From NCBI GenBank assembly GCA_030762935.1, contig CM060900.1:436659759-436723758 (forward strand): 64,000 nt of DNA. The letters run 5' to 3'. Shown one piece after another: positions 1 to 11,679 of the stretch. The stretch's first letter is position 1; every line of letters starts with the position of its first letter. This DNA is from Hymenopus coronatus (taxonomy: Eukaryota; Arthropoda; Insecta; Mantodea; Hymenopodidae). The notes below the pieces were generated by a model. It made no database searches, had not been told where the DNA came from, and was given only the letters and a program-made list of their open reading frames with translations. The translations under genes and the position numbers were made by a program.

Positions 1-159
1 CTGCGTAAACCTAGCTTAACGGTAAAAAGAATGTGTAGGAAGCAGAGACAACAAAATGTACGTGTGAGCAGGATAAGAGAAAATTACAACTGCTAGGTCA
101 TCACCGTAATTCAATAGAGGAAAACAATATGCTGAAATGCGGCAGCGAGTTCGAGTCAA

Positions 160-161
<2 letters not shown>

Positions 162-202
<41 letters not shown>

Positions 203-275
203 TAATAGCAATAACAGTAATAATAATAATAATGATAATAGCAATAACAGTAATAATAATAATAATAATAAAATT
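162..275. repeat. (AAT)n microsatellite with GATAAT variants
   Basis: An AAT array with interspersed GATAATAGCAATAACAGT variants. It abuts W sequence beginning about 281 and takes the place of the upstream part of that copy, so it probably grew from the internal A-rich site of the W element. The short frames across it are low-complexity Ile runs and are not genes. Confidence 0.95.
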
Positions 276-280
276 AATAA

Positions 281-745
281 AAAGTCCTGAAAGGGTTAAG
301 TTTAGTTTCTTCCAAGGATGCGTCATGATTTTCGAGAAAAATTTCCGCACTCCAAACTACCCTTTACACAAAACATTTTCTAAAAATCTGGACTTTCTAA
401 AAAATGGCTAACGATTTTGATTAAAATTCCGTATACTAAAGGCAAATAAAACGTATATCCTCAATTTCTTTGGAATAGACCGTGAAATCTTCTTCATTCT
501 GAATGACTTATGCATAAATGGTAAACCCTAAGAGATGGTAAAAAACTTACTACCTAAAAATGTAGATCTCGTTAAGAGACACAATTTGTGTGTCGTACAT
601 TTTGTTGTTGTTGTAAAGTAACAATTTCTTGTAATGTTTATCTTGATTAACATATTGCTGCTCAAAGAATAATCTTTTGTAAGAATAGTTTATCCGCAGA
701 ACAGAGAGAGAGAAAGTCACGTTGAATGGGACACATACGATTTTT
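281..745 (+). repeat. W element, partial copy (5' part lost)
   Basis: Matches the W family from the CTTCCAAGGATGCG block through the CAAACTACCCTTTACA, AAAATGGCTAACGATTTTGATTAAAAT and GGTAAACCCTAAGAGAT blocks. It ends at AGAGAAAGTCACGTTGAATGG...ATACGATTTTT. A stretch after about 660 is shortened relative to complete copies. The 5' third is replaced by the AAT array. Confidence 0.85.
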
Positions 746-859
746 ATTCAGGGGTCCTCGGAACATATATTTCTGGTTAAATGTCAATATCGAATTTTGG
801 GTGGAATAAAATACCTTCTCTACCTGCTATATAATTCGTGCATACGTGCTAGAGAAAAT
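746..859 (-). repeat. W element 5'-end fragment, inverted
   Basis: Read on the minus strand this is the W 5' end: the TTTTCTCTAG start, the palindromic GTATGCAC segment, AGGTAGAGAAGGTA, TTCCACCCAAAATTCGATA and CCGAGGACCCCTGAATAAAA. It joins directly to the 3' end of the plus-strand copy, giving a W-W inverted junction with no spacer. Confidence 0.8.
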
Positions 860-3800
860 GAGAGTATATGGAAAATATGAATACGAAGTACAAGTTTAAT
901 AAGAACATGGCTTCTTAGAAATATTCAAGAGATCTAACCTGCTCGCTGGAAAGTATTTGTAGGGCTGCAGTACATAGGGTTACTCTACATAGGAATGGAA
1001 TAAAGTTAATTTCTCGACATTTGTTTTGGTTACTTAGACAATGAAAAATATTTCTGCAAGAAATACTTTTGTAGTCATCAACCACGGTATTTATAGATAC
1101 CATCTTGGGTTGTGATGTAGAAGGTGTTTAGTGTGAGGACCTGAAAACAGACTTTTTAATGATATTTCAGTATATCCTACGGTTCACTGGTCTGAAACAC
1201 TTCTTGCAACTTAGTGTTGCAATCTAGAGGAAGTGACAAAATTCTTTGCGCGGAAGTGTACACGCCCATGAAATCGAAACAGTAAACACGTAAGTGTGTG
1301 AATATATTTCGTTTACACCATCTTTGCTGTCACTAGTTTCATATTTTCTCTCTTCTAGAAATTTCCTTTTATATATGACTGTGAGCTCGCTTGGTGGTGC
1401 TACGCATGCAATATTTTGCTCACCCAATTCGAGGATGATAAAAAGAGAGCACGATAGCACATAGAAGGAATATGGCCGTGCCAATCGCTTCAACGACCAT
1501 CCTGCAGGAAAATGGTATCTGGCGAGAGCCATTTCTCAACCTGTTGAAATCTCTCGTTTATCTTGAATTAATCGGGGTGGATTTGTTTGCGGAACACGTG
1601 TTTATGAGTGCCGCAGCCCGAAACACGATCTTAGAGAATCTACACTCGAAGCCACCCCTTCTGTTAGCCGCATGAAGTGCCATTGATCGCTGGTAAATAA
1701 ACCACCACGGGACGAAATAGGAGAGTGTCTGCGAGGAAGAAAAGGCGCACTCAACTTCGGTGAAATTCGTTTTATAATCTATGAGGTCTGCTCACTACGC
1801 TGCTTGCGCTTGACAAACCGTATATTATACAAGCGGGCCAGCAAACTTTTCGCAGCAACTTTTAAAATCTGAAGCGGCCCGCATCGAGCGTGGTGTTGTT
1901 TTGCCTCGTCTCGCCTTGGCTTCCAAGTCTCCGCAAAATAAAGGAATTTTTGATGCTACCATCCTTGCACCAAACCTACAGCAGAATCTTTATTACTTCT
2001 AAAATTTATACGAAGAGGAGGAACTATTGTTAACTTGGGAGAAATCTCAAGACACGAAAACTTCGATGACCTTCGATTAACATCTCTTAATGGAAACACT
2101 AAACGGTGAAAGTTGACAGAGTTTTTATAACAGGTAGATAAAGTCTTGTGAACTGAACACATTAGATTTTTATGTGAGTATAATTAATCCCAACGACAGA
2201 ACAATTACTGTTACTCTTGCTAGAACCACAATCACTAAGTTCATCCATCTTAGCAAAAAAATTTCGTCCTCTACTACCACTGCATATGACTCCCGGAAGA
2301 AAATGCACGACATTGCCAGCAGAGTGCACCACTTGCAACTCGCACGGAACCTACACCACAGAGCGGAAATGAGGCACGGTTGGCTGAAGCACGTTTTGCG
2401 TCCTGCCCCCATCTTGTAGTACTACACACCACCATACGCAACATCTGTCAAATTAATTGTTTTTCCAAGTTTTTGAAGTACAAACAAAGGACACTGGAAG
2501 GGGACAGTTCTTCTAGTTAAAGGAATATTTAATGCGATCATATTTTTCGACCTGTCAAAGTCATTATTGATTAAGTGTTATTGCAGCGTCAAGGTCGTAA
2601 CCTAATTTTGTTCTAATTTCTTGATCTAAAACTGAATGAGGGGAAGAATATCAGAGTTGACCAAACCTTATTGTGTCTCTCTCATGCTTATAGCCATTAA
2701 TTCTATTACATGAACACTTAAAGTTAGTCTACTCTAATTCCTCTATTGAATACGCTAAATAAACGATCCTGAATATATCTATGAGGCAGTCATATATAGA
2801 TTGCATGTACGAAAACACAAACACATATGTTTGGGAAAGGCTTGAGATCATTTTTAAGCGCACACCAATAAAGGGTGACAGGTATCGGAGATATTCCGAA
2901 GATTGGCTTTCACTGTGTGCATGTATTGCATTCCGAATCCGAGGAACACGCCCCTCTCTTCATTATCACAGTTCTGGTATCATAAACACATAATTTGATA
3001 GTAACTATTTCCCGCGCTAGGTGCTAAATGGGCGAATTAGCAAGAGGGTTACTTATAAACCGGAGTAGTTTACGAATTTTGCCTGCTTTTCAACGGTCTT
3101 TCCAAGTTGGAAATCTAAAATCTAAAAAAGAATACATAATCGTTGTTTTGATAATGTATAACATGTTTCACAAAGAATACCACCAAAACATCACTTAAAT
3201 AAGTACACTAACCTATGTATTGGAATACATTCCCCTTTCATTGTTTGTTTCTGCTATTCGAGAAACTACAATCAACCACCGCACACGTGGCTTAAAACTT
3301 AGAATAAATTTACTGCTTTATTGAACATTTAACACAACAAAATCTTATTTTTGGGTGCACATTTAACCCACACAAGGCGTACTCGTCTCTATAGTATAGT
3401 ATCTAAATATGTCAGCTTGGCATAATGTGTTTCACCAACCGCAATGCATAAGGATAGGGCATTTCCTATCTATTCTCTCTATATCTGTGCTCTATACAAA
3501 CACAGATGAATCAGCCTGATCTTGAAGATCACCCGAACACAGTGCTAGAACCAAGCAGTCCGTTGCTAAGAGATGTTTGTCACAAAACAGTGTCTTATTT
3601 TACCACTCGCAACTTTCTACTGTGTGCAACAACATAGTAGTCATTCAACAAGTTTTAATAAATTTAATTTTCGGGGCTAATTCAATAACCCTCTATCTGC
3701 AAGCGCAGTGAACAAGAACCACCCTTTCTAGAAAAAAAAGTGTTTTATTCACATGACTTCATCTGTTCTGCAAACAAAGTATTCTTGAAAAAGATAATTT

Positions 3801-4030
3801 TCTTATCATAAGTAATATAACGAGAGCTCCAACTTGTTGCGAGCGAATTTATCTAGAGAACAGTTGTAGCTCGAGTTGTATTTAATAAGACCATTTCGTG
3901 AATAAAATAACAATGATTAGCCTATATGGACACGACGAATGGTATCCTAAAATTCCATTTGTCTTGCCGTATATTTGTACCGAAATCACAGCAACTTGAT
4001 GTCCATATCACAAATCTCTTTGTATTACTA
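860..4030. other. Unannotated AT-rich DNA
   Basis: No repeat family recognised elsewhere in the window and no convincing exon. The open frames here (for example 1472-1675 and 2174-2419) are under 85 codons and have no recognisable motif. 1440-1950 is somewhat richer in G+C than its surroundings. Confidence 0.5.
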
Positions 4031-4305
4031 GGTCGTCTCCTTAGCGTAGTGGTAGCGCTGCTGCTTGCCAAGCGAAAGACCAGGGTTCGATTCCGGCGTG
4101 GGGATTCTTCCCCCGCTGGGAGACCTGGCCCGGGGTGCACTCAGTCTCGTGAGGCTAATTGAGGAGCTACTTGATGGAGAAGTAACGGCTCCAGGTCATG
4201 AAGACCGCATTAACTGGCCGGGGGGGATCGAAGTGCTGACCATATCTCACCCCCCCCCCAATACTGCAGCCGGGCGGCAGGCCAAGGCTCTTGGTGAGCT
4301 GTGCC
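4031..4305 (+). mobile_element. SINE-A, tRNA-derived SINE
   Basis: The head has an A box (TTAGCGTAGTGG, 4041-4052) and a perfect B box (GGTTCGATTCC, 4084-4094). The body carries CCCCGCTGGGAGACCTGG, GAGGCTAATTGAGGAGCTA and GCTCCAGGTCATGAAGACCGCATTAA. A second copy on the opposite strand at 17716-18045 matches along the whole length but contains an extra internal block around GACGTCTGTCATGG. Short open frames overlapping this element are SINE sequence. Confidence 0.88.
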
Positions 4306-4582
4306 ACGGAGTCATTGTATGGCTACATTCTATTATTTGGCTTAGTAAAGCATGATTGCATTTAATATGTCTATTGGAATTTCCACCATTATGTACGAGA
4401 ATAACACTGCATTCAGAAAGAAAACAAATGCACGTAGGTGCGATAAATTTAGAAAAAAACAATTGCACGTGGGTGTTATAAAATGCAGAGATAATGAGTT
4501 CCGATTGGTTGAAATTTTACGTGCCAGCGCACAAGTTTGGTCACTTCCTATGAAATAGTATACTTAATGCTATTTAAGTTAG
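4306..4582. other. Unannotated spacer
   Basis: AT-rich sequence between SINE-A and a W copy. It contains a short duplicated motif, ACAAATGCACGTAGGTGCGAT (4424 region) against ACAATTGCACGTGGGTG (4458 region). Confidence 0.4.
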
Positions 4583-5212
4583 GCATTACCAGAAATGGCC
4601 TTATCACATAGTTCCTTGTAAGAAGAGGGGGAATAAGGCGACACAATACGCTAAAAGGACAGTTCAAATATTTTAAAAGCTGCCATTATACGATCGTTAT
4701 GGAAATTTTGTTCCCTTTTCATGACTGTTTGATAAAAGTTTAAGTGCTTTAAAACTGAAACCAATAACGGGGAATATCTGGAAAATAGATAGTCTAAAAA
4801 AAATAAAAGAAAAAAAAATAACGGAAATGTTATGTTTTAACGAGATCTACGGTTTAGCAGTTATAGTTAATGCAAATGTCATTCAGAGTCAAGAGGACTT
4901 CAGGGGCAGTTCCCAAGAAATTAAGGATATACATTTTATATGCTATGTACACATATTTATGACATTTCAAAATGCCAAGTTTGGTTTTTAACCAACTTAT
5001 CGTTTTTGAGTTATTCTGTTCACACACACACACATTCTCTCTCTCCCTCTCTCTCTCTCTCTGTCACTGAGATATTTCTAAAAAATTGTTTTTTCTACTC
5101 GGGCTTATTAAAACATCTATTTACAATGAAATTCTGCTACTTAATTTTTTAAATAGAATACAATATTTTCTCTACCTGCTTGCAGAATGTATAAATACGT
5201 GCTAGAGAAAAT
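4583..5212 (-). repeat. W element, internally deleted copy
   Basis: Runs, on the minus strand, from the W 5' palindrome (near 5170-5205) to the CCATTTCTGGTAATGCC block. It lacks the CATGGAAA...CCACCCCAAACTACC centre and the 3' terminal 70 bp. Contains a CA tract (5021-5032) and a CT tract (5036-5062) at the position where other copies hold (TG)n. An A-rich expansion lies at 4796-4820. Confidence 0.85.
5036..5062. repeat. (CT)n microsatellite
   Basis: A pyrimidine CT tract next to a short CA tract, lying inside the (TG)n site of the surrounding minus-strand W copy. Confidence 0.9.
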
Positions 5213-6096
5213 AAAAGGAAAAAATCTGATGTGCTCCTTTCACATGACCTTCTCTACCTTTATACAAACAAACTCCTTTCAAAAGATTATTCTTCTTTGT
5301 ACTCCTTGCTAATCGAGATGAGCACTAGCAGATGTTTTTTGTTTACTTTCTTATAAGTATAAGGGGACTAACAACACATTATACCAAAGCGATGGTCAAA
5401 TGTTTTCAAAGCTGTCGTTATGCGATTGTCAATTAAATTCCCTTTTTTACATGGCCAGGAGTAAAACAAAAGAAACACGGATGGCTTCCTGTTTGAGAAA
5501 GTTTTGCCTATTTTAAAATTGAAACCAATAACATGGAATATCTCGGAAACAGTTAGCTCCACAACAAAAATGTTGTGACGATTGACGTGTGTTTCTGTGC
5601 AGTAGATTTTTTTCTATCTCTTGTTTACCAGTTATACAAAAGTCATTTAGAATGAAGAGGACTTCAGGGCTATTCCCTGGAAATTCAAGATATGCATTTT
5701 GTTTATCATGTTAATATTTTTAACATACGGCATTTTAATCTAAATCGTTTGAGCCATTTTTAAGAAAATAAAGTTTGTCAAAAAATTCCATGTAAAGGGT
5801 AGTTTGAGATGGGGGGTTTTCTTTAAAATCTTCGTGTCATATCCTTGATAGTTATTGCACTAAAATACTAAGTTTGGTATTTAACGGACTCTTCCTTTTG
5901 AAGTTATGCTGTCCACAAGAATACAAAAACACCCCCGCACACACATACACACACAGTAAACTTTTATAAAAATTATTTTTTTGTTTGTTCAGGGTATCTC
6001 AAGACATATTTCCTGTGAAATCTCGTTATCGAATGTTGGGTAGAATACAATACCGTATTTGCTTACTATGTAACTATATGTCACTAAAATATGTAT
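5213..6096 (-). repeat. W element, near-complete copy in direct tandem with the preceding one
   Basis: The W 3' end (AAAAAATCTGATGTGCTCC, 5222-5240) follows the 5' end of the previous minus-strand copy within about 10 bp, so the two are head-to-tail. All landmark blocks are present, including ATGGCCAGGAGTAAAACAAAAG, AAAATTGAAACCAATAACA, GTTTACCAGTTATACAAAAGTCATT and CATGTAAAGGGTAGTTTG. The 5' palindrome region near 6050-6096 is more diverged. Confidence 0.9.
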
Positions 6097-7346
6097 TATA
6101 TCATCACAAGAATATAGTTGTAAATTATTTTTAGGTGATGTCTTTATTCCTAACAATTAGGCAGGTATACTTAAGGTATTGAATTATTGCGTAGGTATAT
6201 TGCATATTAGAAACATTTCTGGAATTATTTACAGATCTATAAGACACATTTACGGATTTAGGGCTGTCCGAACAGTGAATGATTCGCACATTAAGTTGAT
6301 ATTTATTTTCATTTAATAATAATAACCATTCTCGGTTAAAGAAATTTATTAAATCGTAAAAAATACATGGAAAATGCTAATAAGTAGATACTTGCATGCA
6401 AAACTGTATGAACTCTACTGTTTTCACCCAACTTTTCATGAATTCCAGTTTTATTATTTCTTTCAAACATTAATTTATATGAAATTCTCCGACAGCAATT
6501 AGAAAAATAAAAAGTAAACTATTATCGCAGAAATAAGATGTCTGAGATTTAATTTAACGTTACGGGAATAGGCAGTTTGAGCTGCCCTAGTCTTATGTTT
6601 TTCAACAAAATAATACACAGCGCGAAGCCTCACTAAACTCAATATTGCCCCTCGTTCAATAAACAGATGAAAATATTTGATCTGCTGTTTGCTGTTTAAT
6701 GTTGAAAGCTTAGCATGCAGCCGCGTGGCAGTGGGTTTTAAATAAAGCGTTTAATCACGTGACCTAAACTCTGTAGGCTAATCAAGCATTACATTCACTC
6801 GCAGGCACAAATAAATACAATAACGGTGTAGCGTGCCATTCACTCAGAAGGATACATTTTCGTTTCCACAAAAGGTAAAAGAATGGTTTGTTTCACTTCT
6901 CCAGGATATTTACCTTATCAGACTATGAAACCTGTAGCATGTAATTTAACTGTTTTGCTGTAATTAAAGCTCGGCGCAATAGCGCAATAAGTTCAAAATA
7001 AGCACTAATACAGACACTATCAACAATAAGTACAATAATGTCATGTATCACTTAAACCTATTTTTGCAGACAAAACAGTATACAGGATGTTATGTCGGTG
7101 TAATGTAGTAAGTGGCTGTAATATACGAGTACATTTAAATATAAGGTTAAATAATTTACCCGATGTGCTTCTCCTATATAAAGCTTTATCTGGAATTACT
7201 TTATTTCAGACTTACGCCGTTAATGATAGTTTACACTCATTTAAAGAAAGATACTCATTAGTATACTTCGGGCATGACTTTAGGTTAAGTTGACTTCTAG
7301 TATACGGCACGTGGAGTGGAGAGGGGAGAAGCGGAAGTCCTGTGCG
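6097..7346. other. Unannotated AT-rich DNA
   Basis: No recognised repeat. The frame at 7087-7293 (68 codons) has no domain I can identify. Confidence 0.4.
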
Positions 7347-7357
7347 CTACTGAGTTT

Positions 7358-7615
7358 TTTTTCTTTTCTTTTTTTTTTTTCTTTTTTTGTAGCTTAAATT
7401 TTTTAACCTGGTTGGTCATATCGGACGTTGAATGAAATTGATGAAATGATGCTCAAATGATCTCGGGGTCCATGGAGCTAAAAGTGACTCCACATTCGTC
7501 TTTTCAGGATAAGGGAAAACCCCGAAAAAAACCTTATCCGGGCAACTCACCATAAGCGAGATTCGAACTCGCGTCCTTTTGAATGTGAAGCAGACACGCT
7601 ACCCAGGTGGGCTTT
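7358..7615 (-). mobile_element. SINE-C copy 1, with target-site duplication
   Basis: The minus-strand head reads GGGTAGCGTGTCTGC with B box GAGTTCGAATCTC. The body is TTATCC(T)GAAAAGACGAATGT, ATCATTTGAGCATCATTTCA and CCGATATGACCAACCAGGTTAAA, followed by an A-rich tail (the T-rich tract at 7355-7388). It is flanked by a perfect 11-bp direct repeat, CTACTGAGTTT, at 7347-7357 and 7616-7626. That repeat shows target-primed retrotransposition. Confidence 0.92.
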
Positions 7616-7626
7616 CTACTGAGTTT

Positions 7627-8920
7627 GTGCTATAGCTCAGCACAGAAGTAAGGATAAAGTTCTGTAGTAAACCAAAGTATAAATAACACGAACAAAATAA
7701 TAAGCAAAACGTCCTCAATTGGACTTAGCGTTTCATAACAGACTGCACACGTACTAATCGCAGTGCTTGGAGAGGGGAGGTTCCAATAAAATCCTGTGTG
7801 CAAGTAATTATGTCCCAGTCAGAATGCGGCACAACCGTGTCCGAAGTCTACAAAAACGCACAACAGGAGTCATGGGTTTAAACAAATAAAACAACATTGT
7901 GTCTCGGAGCTCAACAACCAAAGAGCGCTACTACTTCAGCACAAGTAAGGCAAGTTCATTTACACCAAAATCTGTTCAGTGTGACATCTCGAAAGGTTAA
8001 CATAGCCAAAGGTTCATCGTGTACCGCTGTTGGAACATTGAAGGCCCCATTCAGGTCATTCCATAAAGCTAAGTAGGCATCTCCAGTTCGTGGCTATAGT
8101 TCTGCTACGTTATGTACTCTGGTTTCATCATGAACAAGAGCCCTAAGATGTCCAGGGAGTGAAAGTTTGATGATCTGGCTGAACAAGACTTGTAGATCTA
8201 TCCAGTTACCGGGATATGCAACATTGAGATACACTCGTGAATGAAAAATGCAGAGCCCCATCTTCAATGTGCATGACACGCTCAAAGACTGTACTAGCCC
8301 ATGCTTTTAGCACCTATCAACATTGTACATTATGCATAGCTCCAAAATAAAGCAATTTCAGATAAAGCATTGTATACAATTTTACTTTTATTTTTACCCC
8401 CATATTACATTCACGAAGTTTGTACAGTGGGTTATGAAAAATCCTGAAGAAATATTGTATACCATATTATTAAATGTATAAAATTCTCTATTCTCGTACT
8501 TGATTGTAAATTTTAAACATGGTTTCTTTCAATTAATAGCACTTTTCATTTTCTATATATATTTTGTGGCACACTCTATTATCACTTTATAAGCAGTTTC
8601 TCCCTTGAATACGTTTTTAACACTCGCACTGGTTTGCAATTATTATACAAACTGTTATGAACGCGTTTGTTGCGTTTTCAATTAAGTAAGTCTAATATTT
8701 TGGGTCAGTTCTGTGCTTCCACTTATGTGGAAGGTAGAAAGCTATAAACATATCGTAGTAATGAGTAAATCAATAAGTTAATATCAAATATTAAGTTAAT
8801 ATCAAATCGTAAACCAAGAGTTTTCTGTAATAGTCCAATTACCGCACACTTCACCGTGCCAAATAGTAATCCATTTTATTAATGCACGTAAACATGCATG
8901 CACCGTGGCACTATAGGCCA
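7627..8920. other. Unannotated DNA
   Basis: No recognised repeat or gene. Moderately AT-rich, becoming strongly AT-rich after 8330. Confidence 0.4.
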
Positions 8921-8924
8921 CAGC

Positions 8925-9195
8925 GTCCTGTACTCCCCGCCATAGAATGCGCCCGGGTTCGAACCCACCAATGGGGTTGTGGATTTTAAGTCCCCGATAA
9001 TGGACCGGTGTCCACTCAGCATCGCGAGAAAAGTGCGAAGCTGCGATAGCTAGCGATCTCAGCCATGATAGCCAACATTCCGACTGGGGAATGCGGATGC
9101 CGACCACACCACATCACCTCTCCTTATCGGTTGAATGATCGTCCACCTCTGCCGCTCGTAAGTGGGCGTGAGGCCGGCAGTTGGTTTAGTGGCCC
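8925..9195 (-). mobile_element. Possible SINE-like element, single copy here
   Basis: GC-richer than its surroundings. On the minus strand it carries a B-box-like GGGTTCGAACCCGGGC near 8950-8965. No second copy exists in the window to define its limits and no flanking duplication is evident, so the boundaries are approximate and the class is inferred. Confidence 0.4.
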
Positions 9196-9689
9196 CATGC
9201 AATTATTACTGTTGCTATTATTACTGTTATTTGTTTTTTCAGTGAGGTGTAAGAGTCCACCATTATTACCGTGATGTTAAGCTTGTTAGTGTGACAACTC
9301 CTAAATTGAGCTATTCAGATATAGGCAGAATGTCATATAGGTCATATTTGGAGGGGACTCATACCGTAACAATGAGAAAACTGTACCTCTTCCCTCAAGG
9401 GAGCATCCCCAGGAGGATGGATACGATGAGACACCGGGCGACCGGAACCAGGAGTGACAGCACAGAAATGAGAGGATCCTTACAGTTTCCAGCTTGAGGC
9501 GGCTCGGCTGTCAGATTCCTGTCCCATTTGAAGGGTCCAAACACCACCTCCTAAGGCAGGCTGTTCCCACTCTGCTCGTCTGTGTTGGAGTACTCGTGGT
9601 TACTCAGCCATAAACCTCGAACCACGGCTAGAGAGGAAGCTGATAACCAATGCGTCACGGGGGCGAAGATCACAGCATAATGCTTGTGC
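9196..9689. other. Unclassified GC-moderate sequence
   Basis: Lies between two SINE-like blocks and is richer in G+C than the neighbourhood. It includes a TTTGTTTTTTCAG tract (about 9230-9242) that would fit a splice acceptor, but the frame after it has no recognisable product. It could be a repeat family present once in the window. Confidence 0.3.
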
Positions 9690-10135
9690 TTGCATTGCAT
9701 CAGCCGTGACGATAGATTGCCCTCACTTCTGAGGCGTATTGTATACTGCTGGTATACTCTTGAGTAGCTGGAATATGCTGATCTAAGGGCTCGGTCTATA
9801 CACCCCGGCAGCCAGCTGATGCCCGAGGGCGGGGGAAATTCCACAGAGAGCATCCTTTCTCCCCTTGCCACGCTACACCGAAACACCACCGCCGACACTT
9901 CCGCCCCTGAAAGAGACCGAATGGGGTGATGGATGAATGCAATTATTAATGGAATGATATGGAGGAACAGGAAATTCGGGAGATGAGAAAAACCAAGCCA
10001 GCACTCACCTGGCGACACGAGGAAATCCCCGCTCCCAAAAAACACGTTGCAAAGTGGGCGGTCGCCAATAATCGAACCCGGGAGATCCTGAATGCGAGTT
10101 GCACGCATTACCGCGGCGCTTTATCGCTCCGTAGA
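9690..10135 (-). mobile_element. SINE-G copy 1
   Basis: The minus-strand head has B box GGGTTCGATTATTGG and the upstream GCGCGGTAATGCGTGCAACTCG. The body has TCGCCAGGTGAGTGCTGG, TCATCTCCCGAATTTCC, a CATTCATCCATCACCCC-like tract, GTAGCGTGGCAAGGGGAGAAAGGATGC and GGGGTGTATAGACC. The same order occurs at 41795-42250. The 185-codon frame at 9551-10108 runs through this element and is not a gene. Confidence 0.75.
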
Positions 10136-10304
10136 ATGTCACGTAACAGCGTTATTAAAAACATATTGTTGCATTCACATGTCGCTCCTTTATAGGGTTC
10201 ATTTTTCTACCCCTTCTTGTTGATCGAGATAAACTTCATTGCCTATTTACACAATTTGTTGTTATGTATAGGAATGATGCAGTTCCGCAACAGGCGTAGT
10301 CAAA

Positions 10305-10412
10305 CTTTTCTTAAGGGGGGGCACACATTAACCGTCGTTTGGGCGTAAAAATCATCGCACTCCGATGGATTTGAACCCATGATTTGTGAACTAGACCGCG
10401 CACGACGACTAT
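10305..10412 (-). mobile_element. tRNA-like SINE head, fragment
   Basis: The minus strand contains GCGGTCTAGTTCACAAATCATGGGTTCAAATCC, with a good B box and a poor A box. Too short to assign to a family. Confidence 0.35.
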
Positions 10413-10655
10413 ATGTCAAAGCAGACTATATTTATACTTGTTAAATGTCTCAGATGTATGTTGATGAGAACACTTGATATCGATCTTCGTGCTAAGTCTT
10501 TTAGATGAGGAAATCGATCACTCGCCAGAGAGCTGTGTTTACCCTCCTTGTGCTTACCCCCCAGTAGATCATTACACTGTGTATAAATGAAAAATATGGT
10601 GACTAAATTTTACTGAGCCTTCGAAATTCGTGAATAAATTGATCTACAACAGGAA

Positions 10656-10722
<67 letters not shown>

Positions 10723-10736
10723 GTAATAATAATAAT
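10656..10736. repeat. (ATT)n microsatellite
   Basis: About 25 ATT units followed by TAGTAATAATAATAATGATA. It abuts a minus-strand W fragment at 10738-10826. Confidence 0.95.
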
Positions 10737-10737
10737 G

Positions 10738-10826
10738 ATAAACCAATACAAAAGAGTCGGAAATGGTTGACGTTACAAAACATTTTATATAGTTTGCGTA
10801 CTTTAATGAGATATACATTCAAAACA
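10738..10826 (-). repeat. W element fragment
   Basis: AAACCAATAC...TCGGAAATGGTTGACGTTAC and TTTAATGAGATATACATT match, on the minus strand, the W block between the Phe/Asn-rich T tract and the GTAGATCTCGTTAAA motif. Confidence 0.6.
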
Positions 10827-10861
10827 TAGTGGCCTTCTCAGGCCATTGGCACAAAATTCAA

Positions 10862-11362
10862 GTACACTATCCAAAAAGTCTATACCTAGATTTCATCGAA
10901 AACACAGATTTGACAGCCTGAATAAAGGACACTTTTAGAAAAGAATCGTATGTGTGCATGTGTATGCGTCTCTGAGCAGCAAACTCAACAGCAAGAAATC
11001 AGTTGAGGACCAAGCCTGGAATAAATTCAATCTCTCCCAAAGATGAGAAACAAGATTTTCTACAAAATTCACCCACCCCCAACTACTCTTTACGTGGATA
11101 ATCTTTCTGAATTTTAGAAATTCTCAAAAATAGCTATAGCATTTGTGATTAAAATACCGTACATTAAACTAGTTTATATAAAAACCGAATGCATTTCTTG
11201 AGCTTTCTCGGAAGGAGTTTTTATAATGTTGTGTGCTGAGAGTTGAGTGATAGACGAAAACGAGCAATACAGTGTAGCTCTCTTTGAAACACAATTTATT
11301 TTAAATAATTTTTGCGCCGTTAGCCATTTTCGAGATATCCGTTATTAATAGTTCCAATTTTT
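10862..11362 (+). repeat. W element, diverged copy truncated at its 3' side
   Basis: Recognisable blocks are ATTTCATCGAAAACACA, CCTGAATAAAGGACACTTTTAGAAAAG, CACCCCCAACTACTCTTTACGTGG, GTGATTAAAATACCGTACATTAAA and GCCGTTAGCCATTTTCGAGATA. It ends where SINE-D begins. More diverged than most copies. Confidence 0.7.
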
Positions 11363-11665
11363 TTAATTGTTCCATTTATATCCCGCCCTTAACTGCACGG
11401 TCATATCGGCGGCATTTCCCTTTGAAACATATTAGCTATCGGCAATGGTGTTAACTCGTGTACTTTATCATTGGGTTTCTGTTTTCTTTGATTTTATTCA
11501 TTAGATCGCACAGACACATACATTCTCATCCATACTTCCCGACTCTGAGTAGGATAGGGAATAATCTTGGCTAGAGAAAAACTGCAATCCCCAGCCGAGA
11601 ATCGAACCCGGGATTCCTTGCACAGCAGGCAGGTGCTCTACTAGCTGAGCTACTGGGTCAGCTGG
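11363..11665 (-). mobile_element. SINE-D copy 1 (tRNA-derived head)
   Basis: The minus-strand head is GTAGCTCAGCTAGTAGAGCA ... GGGTTCGATTCTCGG, close to a complete tRNA 5' half with both boxes. The 7-bp acceptor-like pairing is imperfect, so this is not a functional tRNA. The body has TTTCTCTAGCCAAGATTATTCCC, GATCTAATGAATAAAATC, ACACCATTGCCGATAGC and TTTCAAAGGGAAATGCCGCCGATA. Confidence 0.88.
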
Positions 11666-11679
11666 TTCGAATTTACTTT

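Noticed and set aside
9551..10108. 185-codon minus-strand frame
   Set aside because: Runs through SINE-G; the second copy at 41795-42250 aligns as DNA but does not keep the same frame.
11600..11665. Apparent tRNA gene on the minus strand
   Set aside because: Both promoter boxes are good, but the acceptor stem mismatches, and two related copies with the same long tail show it is a SINE head.
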